Assembly: GCA_018061325.1 (NCBI GenBank)
Contig: JAGOUJ010000008.1
Coordinates: forward strand, 1-38,716
From: Gammaproteobacteria bacterium
GTDB lineage: Bacteria; Pseudomonadota; Gammaproteobacteria; UBA6186; Azoamicaceae
Length of the DNA stretch: 38,716 nucleotides
Direction of reading: 5' to 3'
Shown piece after piece: positions 33,404 to 38,716 of this stretch. The number at the start of each line of letters is the position of its first letter. Position 1 is the stretch's first letter. A model generated the notes under the pieces. It saw only the letters and a list, made by a program, of their open reading frames with translations. It did not search any database and was not told where the DNA came from. The translations under genes were made by a program, and so were the position numbers.

Positions 33404-34217
33404 ACAATATTAATACATGCCGACTACGCTGGTGATTCGCGCTGGCTTTGACTTGAACCTGTGCAAAAGACTCTCCCGGTACTTGCTGAAGCGCTATGAC
33501 ACGACCCACAGGGTATCCAGGCGGATAATGACCTTCTAAACCAGAGGTCACCAACAGATCACCGACCTCTAAGTCGATGGTATTGGGTACATGTTGCAAA
33601 GCCAAAGGTTGATTCAAGCCATTCCCCGTAACAATCCCGCGTATACCCGATCGGATATTTTCAACGGGGATCCCATAACCGACATCACTCAGGAGTATAG
33701 CCTTGCTTTCATGGGCTGAGACTTCGATAATTTCACCTAAAACACCTTCCGCATCAATGACAGGTTGTCCTATTACAACACCCTGTTGAGAGCCTCGATT
33801 CAGCACCAGCCTTTGCATAAACGGATCGGTATGTACTTGTACAATTTCGGCCATTAAAAAATGTTGCTGTGCTTGGGGGTCGACTTTTAGCAAGGCACGT
33901 AATTGGGTGTTTTCTGCTTCTACGGCTTCCAATCGTTGTAAATGAGCCTGTTGTACCCGTTGCTCGGCTTGCAAGGCTTGATGGGCTTCCAATAAACGGC
34001 TAAAGCCTTGGGTATAGTCTTGCACGCTCTCTACCCAACGAAAAGGTGCATCCACCCATGCATGCATAGGGTACACCATAAAGGAAAGAGCGGATCGCAC
34101 CCTATTAAAAGACTGATAGCGATAATCGACGATCATGAAAAGTACCGACAAGCTGAGCAAAAAAGAAATTCTCAAACCCAGCTGCGGTTTCCGACTAAAT
34201 AAGCGTTTGATAACAAT
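33387..34217 (-). CDS. mreC: Rod shape-determining protein MreC, with a non-canonical start codon
   Basis: A bitopic elongasome protein: N-terminal anchor, coiled coil (about residues 65-110, ending AVEAENTQLRALLKV) and a beta-rich periplasmic domain (LNRGSQQGVVIGQPVID, GVLGEIIEVS). No ATG lies in frame at the 5' end. A TTG at 34175 would remove conserved residues. The frame continues upstream as IVIKRLFSRKPQLGLRISFL, matching the common MreC start (M-I-K-x-L-F-x-R), to an ATT at 34215-34217 and a GTT at 34212-34214, directly behind GGGAGGGAG and the mreB stop. I annotate from ATT, giving 276 residues. Identity is certain; the start codon is inferred. Confidence 0.9.
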   Translation of the reverse strand: MVIKRLFSRKPQLGLRISFLLSLSVLFMIVDYRYQSFNRVRSALSFMVYPMHAWVDAPFRWVESVQDYTQGFSRLLEAHQALQAEQRVQQAHLQRLEAVEAENTQLRALLKVDPQAQQHFLMAEIVQVHTDPFMQRLVLNRGSQQGVVIGQPVIDAEGVLGEIIEVSAHESKAILLSDVGYGIPVENIRSGIRGIVTGNGLNQPLALQHVPNTIDLEVGDLLVTSGLEGHYPPGYPVGRVIALQQVPGESFAQVQVKASANHQRSRHVLILYDNPR

Positions 34218-34226
34218 CTCCCTCCC

Positions 34227-35393
<1,167 letters not shown>

Positions 35394-35414
35394 CTAAGGT
35401 TCTTAAAAAACACT

Positions 35415-35696
35415 ATGAAACTTGATCAAAAAAGCATTGAACATCTAGCTCATTTGGCACGTTTGTCGCTGGATAAGGAACACAGCCTGCAAGAAGATCT
35501 GGTTCGAATCACCAATATGATCGAACAGATCGCCCTGGTGAATACCGAAGGGGTGGAACCCATAGCGCATCCTTCACAGAGCGTACAACGCTTACGCGCC
35601 GATGTTGTGACAGAATCGGATCAATCAGCGCTTCTGGCTGCCCTTGCACCTTCTGTAGAAGCGGGCTTATTTTTAGTGCCTACTGTGTTGGAGTAA
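35415..35696 (+). CDS. gatC: Aspartyl/glutamyl-tRNA amidotransferase subunit C
   Basis: The 93-residue helical clamp that holds GatA and GatB together. It opens IEHLAHLARLSLDKEHS and has the EPIAHPSQSVQRLRADVVTE segment typical of GatC. It is the first gene of gatCAB, seven bases before gatA. Presence of the complex implies indirect synthesis of Gln-tRNA and/or Asn-tRNA. Confidence 0.95.
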   Translation: MKLDQKSIEHLAHLARLSLDKEHSLQEDLVRITNMIEQIALVNTEGVEPIAHPSQSVQRLRADVVTESDQSALLAALAPSVEAGLFLVPTVLE

Positions 35697-35703
35697 TTAA
35701 AGC

Positions 35704-37167
35704 ATGCATACCAAAACGCTCGCCGAACAATCGGATGATCTAAACCACAAACGCTATTCTAGCGAAGAACTCACCCAACATTATTTGAAGCGCATTAAGC
35801 GTCTGGACCCGCAAATAAACAGCTTTATTAGCCTGGATGAAGAAGGGGCTTTAACGACAGCCCGTTTGGCTGACCAAAAACGTGCAGCGGGTGAAACAGG
35901 TCCACTCCTTGGGATCCCACTGGCACACAAAGATATTTTCTGTACACAGGGTCTTAAAACCAGCTGTGGTTCAAAAATGCTGGATAACTTTATCGCACCC
36001 TATGATGCGACCTTGGTACAAAAACTCAAAAAAGCCGGTACCGTACTGCTGGGCAAAACCAATATGGATGAATTTGCCATGGGTTCTAGTACCGAAAATA
36101 GTTTTTATGGTCCTACCAAAAACCCTTGGGATCTCAGCACGGTACCTGGCGGCTCTTCCGGCGGCTCTTCCGCTGCGGTGGCAGCCTGTTTAACCCCGGC
36201 AAGCACAGGGACTGATACGGGCGGTTCCATCCGACAGCCCGCCGCACTGTGTGGTGTGACAGGGCTTAAACCCACTTATGGTCGCGTGTCTCGCTATGGC
36301 ATGATTGCCTTTGCCTCAAGCCTCGATCAAGCCGGTCCTATTGCCCGAACCGCCAAAGACTGTGCTCTGCTTCTACAAGCCATGGCGGGTTTTGATACCT
36401 TCGATTCCACCAGTACCGATCTGCCTGTACCCGATTACCTCGCCACGCTTGAACAATCTATTCGAGGGCTTAAAATTGGACTACCCACTGCTTTTTTTAA
36501 GGATCAGCCCCATCCGGGTGTTGCAGCCGCGACAGAAGAAACTTTAACGCTTTTAAAAAGCCTGGGCGCTACGGTGCAAAGCATCGAGTTGCCACATATC
36601 GCTTACTCCATACCCACTTATTATGTGATCGCACCCGCTGAATGTTCTTCGAATCTCTCACGTTATGATGGCGTGCGTTTTGGCTATCGTTGCAAAGATC
36701 CCGTGAATCTTGAGGATCTGTATAAGCGTTCCCGTACCGAGGGCTTTGGAACAGAGGTTAAACGGCGTATTCTGATTGGCACCCATGTGCTTTCCAGTGG
36801 ATACTATGACGCTTATTATCGTCAAGCCCAACAGCTTCGCGCGCTTATTGCACAGGATTTTGCTGCAGCTTTTGGCAAAGTTGATGTAATTTTAAGCCCC
36901 ACAACCCCTACGCCTGCTTTTGCGCTGGGTGATAAAGCCAAAGACCCCTTAAGCATGTACCTCTGTGACATTTATACGGTTGGGGTTAATTTGGCAGGTT
37001 TACCGGCCCTTTCCATGCCCGGTGGTTTTGTGGATCAACGTCCTGTGGGTATTCAGCTGATTGCCAATCATTTTGAGGAAGCACGTCTATTAAATGTCGC
37101 CCATCAATTTCAACAAAATACGGTTTGGCATCAAGCCATCCCTACGCTTTTTGGAGCAACCCTTTGA
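35704..37167 (+). CDS. gatA: Aspartyl/glutamyl-tRNA amidotransferase subunit A
   Basis: The 487-residue glutaminase of the amidase-signature family that releases ammonia for GatB. The catalytic triad is visible: K76 (AHKDIF), S151 (GGSSGGSS) and S175 ([12 protein letters not shown]), with the same spacing as S. aureus GatA (79, 154, 178, by recall). The glutamine-specific region around residues 300-420 is intact. The stop TGA overlaps the gatB ATG (TGATG), giving translational coupling. Confidence 0.97.
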   Translation: MHTKTLAEQSDDLNHKRYSSEELTQHYLKRIKRLDPQINSFISLDEEGALTTARLADQKRAAGETGPLLGIPLAHKDIFCTQGLKTSCGSKMLDNFIAPYDATLVQKLKKAGTVLLGKTNMDEFAMGSSTENSFYGPTKNPWDLSTVPGGSSGGSSAAVAACLTPASTGTDTGGSIRQPAALCGVTGLKPTYGRVSRYGMIAFASSLDQAGPIARTAKDCALLLQAMAGFDTFDSTSTDLPVPDYLATLEQSIRGLKIGLPTAFFKDQPHPGVAAATEETLTLLKSLGATVQSIELPHIAYSIPTYYVIAPAECSSNLSRYDGVRFGYRCKDPVNLEDLYKRSRTEGFGTEVKRRILIGTHVLSSGYYDAYYRQAQQLRALIAQDFAAAFGKVDVILSPTTPTPAFALGDKAKDPLSMYLCDIYTVGVNLAGLPALSMPGGFVDQRPVGIQLIANHFEEARLLNVAHQFQQNTVWHQAIPTLFGATL

Positions 37168-38654
37168 TGAAAACAACCTGGGAAGTCGTGATTGGCCTTG
37201 AAGTACACGTACAACTGGCAACAAAATCTAAACTTTTTTCCGGTGCCTCAACAGCCTATGGGGCTGCGCCTAATACACAGGCCTGTGGCATCGATATAGC
37301 CTTGCCGGGTGTTTTACCCGTGCTCAATGAAGCAGCTTTAACCATGGCCATCCGTTTTGGTCTGGCGGTGCAATCGACCATTGCCTTACAATCGGTTTTT
37401 GCACGCAAAAATTATTTCTACCCTGATCTGCCCAAAGGCTATCAGATTAGCCAATTTGATCACCCCATTGTGCAAGGCGGGCATCTCTGCTTTAGTCTGG
37501 AGGATGGTACGACAAAGACGATTCATCTAACCCGTGCCCATTTAGAAGAAGATGCAGGTAAATCGTTGCACGAAGATTTTCATGGTTGCTCAGGGATCGA
37601 TCTTAACCGTGCAGGGGTCCCCCTCTTAGAAATCGTCTCTGAACCCGAATTACGATCTGCCGAAGAGGCGGTGGCCTATCTCAAGGCTTTACATAGCCTA
37701 GTGCGCTATCTAGGGATCTGCGATGGTAATATGCAAGAAGGATCCTTTCGTTGCGATGCCAATGTCTCGGTCAGACCGCTAGGACAATCAACGCTTGGTA
37801 CCCGTGCAGAAATTAAGAATGTGAATTCTTTTCGTTTTGTAGAAAAAGCCATACGCTATGAAATGGCCCGTCAAATTGAAATCTTAGAAAGCGATGGCAC
37901 CGTGATACAGGAAACACGCCTCTACGATTCCCAAAAAGATCAAACCCGTAGTATGCGTGCCAAAGAAGAAGCCAATGATTATCGTTATTTCCCAGATCCG
38001 GATCTATTACCCGTGGTAATTGATAAGCACTTTATTGATTCTATCGCCCAAACATTGCCCGAATTACCCGCACAAAAAGCGGAACGTTTTAGAACGCAGT
38101 ATGGCTTAAGCCCTTATGACGCTGCCGTGCTTACGGCAGAGAAAGCTTTGGCTGATTTCTTTGAAGCAGCGTTGAAGGCAAGCCACACCTACCCTAGCCC
38201 TTCCCCGCATAGCGAGAGAGAGAACCAGAATAGCGCAAAATTATGTGCGAATTGGGTCATGGGTGAATTATTAGGTGCTTTAAATAAACATCATTTAGAT
38301 ATTACACAAAGCCCTATCACGCCGCTGCGTCTTGGACAATTACTCAAGCGGATCCAGGATCAAACTATTTCTGGTAAAACCGCTAAAGTGCTTTTTGAAG
38401 CCTTATGGCAGAGCGATGAAGACATCGATAGCCTGATTGAAAAACGCGGTTTTAAGCAGGTAAGCGATGCAAGCGTGATCGCAGCCATGGTCGATACCGT
38501 TTTGGCGGCACACCCTAGCCAATGCGAGGAATATCGTAAGGGTAATGAACGCTTGTTTGGGTTTTTTGTGGGCCAATTGATGAAAATAGGCGGTGGTAAC
38601 CTTCATCCAGAAATGGCTAATCAGATTTTAAGGGATAAACTCGCTCAGCACTAA
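37167..38654 (+). CDS. gatB: Aspartyl/glutamyl-tRNA amidotransferase subunit B
   Basis: The 495-residue subunit that phosphorylates and amidates misacylated Glu-tRNA-Gln or Asp-tRNA-Asn. I start it at ATG 37167 ([17 protein letters not shown]), overlapping the gatA stop; the frame extends to 37125 inside gatA. The kinase/amidase core ([43 protein letters not shown], then [11 protein letters not shown]) and C-terminal YqeY-like tail (ending [10 protein letters not shown]) are complete. Residues about 340-354 ([15 protein letters not shown]) come from a degraded family A palindrome inserted between the helical and tail domains, just before [13 protein letters not shown]. Confidence 0.97.
   Translation: MKTTWEVVIGLEVHVQLATKSKLFSGASTAYGAAPNTQACGIDIALPGVLPVLNEAALTMAIRFGLAVQSTIALQSVFARKNYFYPDLPKGYQISQFDHPIVQGGHLCFSLEDGTTKTIHLTRAHLEEDAGKSLHEDFHGCSGIDLNRAGVPLLEIVSEPELRSAEEAVAYLKALHSLVRYLGICDGNMQEGSFRCDANVSVRPLGQSTLGTRAEIKNVNSFRFVEKAIRYEMARQIEILESDGTVIQETRLYDSQKDQTRSMRAKEEANDYRYFPDPDLLPVVIDKHFIDSIAQTLPELPAQKAERFRTQYGLSPYDAAVLTAEKALADFFEAALKASHTYPSPSPHSERENQNSAKLCANWVMGELLGALNKHHLDITQSPITPLRLGQLLKRIQDQTISGKTAKVLFEALWQSDEDIDSLIEKRGFKQVSDASVIAAMVDTVLAAHPSQCEEYRKGNERLFGFFVGQLMKIGGGNLHPEMANQILRDKLAQH
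38184..38226 (+). repeat. Family A palindrome, degraded copy within gatB
   Basis: CACACCTACCCTAGCCC then TTCCCCGCATAGCGAGAGAG corresponds to the left arm, loop and partial right arm of family A. The stem is now weak through mutation, as expected for an old insertion in an essential gene. It is read in the same frame as the mutS copy (compare PNPPPLSE with PSPSPHSE). Confidence 0.75.
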
Positions 38655-38681
38655 CATACCCCTATGCCTGTACCCATTTTG

Positions 38682-38716
38682 CCCTCACCCCCCGGCCCTG
38701 GACGGGCCGGACCCCT
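38682..38716. repeat. Family B palindrome after gatB, cut by the window end
   Basis: CCCTCACCCCCCGGCCC with loop TGGAC and right arm GGGCCGG repeats the tamB/mutS terminator core (23795-23833). The right flank then diverges (ACCCCT), so it is either asymmetric or a compound element continuing past the window. Likely a terminator for gatCAB. Confidence 0.75.

Noticed and set aside
34218-34226. GGGAGGGAG before mreC as a piece of family A palindrome
   Set aside because: It matches only a few bases of the repeat, has no paired arm nearby and is fully explained as the mreC ribosome-binding site.

Overview
The window comes from a low-GC gammaproteobacterium. The evidence is an outer-membrane module of tamA and tamB, a YhdP-type AsmA-like protein, mreBCD divergent from gatCAB, xseB-ispA, a class Ia ribonucleotide reductase with two ATP-cones, and tandem NrdR boxes. 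Sel1 repeats, decaying adhesin-like and membrane genes and a degraded IS110 element would suit a host-associated bacterium such as a member of the Legionellales. That placement is an inference from gene content, not a database match.

Layout. (1) 141-6460: a photoreactivation/redox island. On the minus strand lie an MBL-fold hydrolase, DUF378, an SDR-like protein, an iron-sulfur photolyase and an AEC transporter; a second, CPD-type photolyase diverges on the plus strand. (2) 6480-9822: an accessory patch with a broken IS110 element that still carries a bridge-RNA-like structured leader, a frameshifted and truncated beta-helix/adhesin-like gene, and a Sel1-repeat gene. (3) 10032-17961: a TetR regulator, nrdAB under NrdR boxes, then a fused two-domain ABC permease with its ATPase. 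(4) 18016-20294: two paralogous membrane-protein genes, one frameshifted, flanking a HigBA toxin-antitoxin pair. (5) 20364-26778: tamA-tamB converging on mutS across a long bidirectional terminator, then a YciA-type thioesterase. (6) 26796-30439: an OPT transporter with a small upstream gene, divergent from xseB-ispA. (7) 30451-38654: mreB-mreC-mreD-yhdP on the minus strand, divergent from gatC-gatA-gatB.

The most unusual structure is a set of GC-rich palindromes in an AT-rich genome. Family A copies lie inside the coding sequences of mutS and gatB in the same translation frame, and across the stop codons of the convergent ispA and yhdP genes. A second family (B) forms the tamB/mutS terminator and recurs after gatB. 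This resembles protein-invading palindromic elements. Other notable points are the bridge-RNA-like leader, a mreC gene with no conventional start codon, an SDR lacking its catalytic tyrosine, and parallel shortening of both envelope lipid-bridge proteins (TamB and YhdP).
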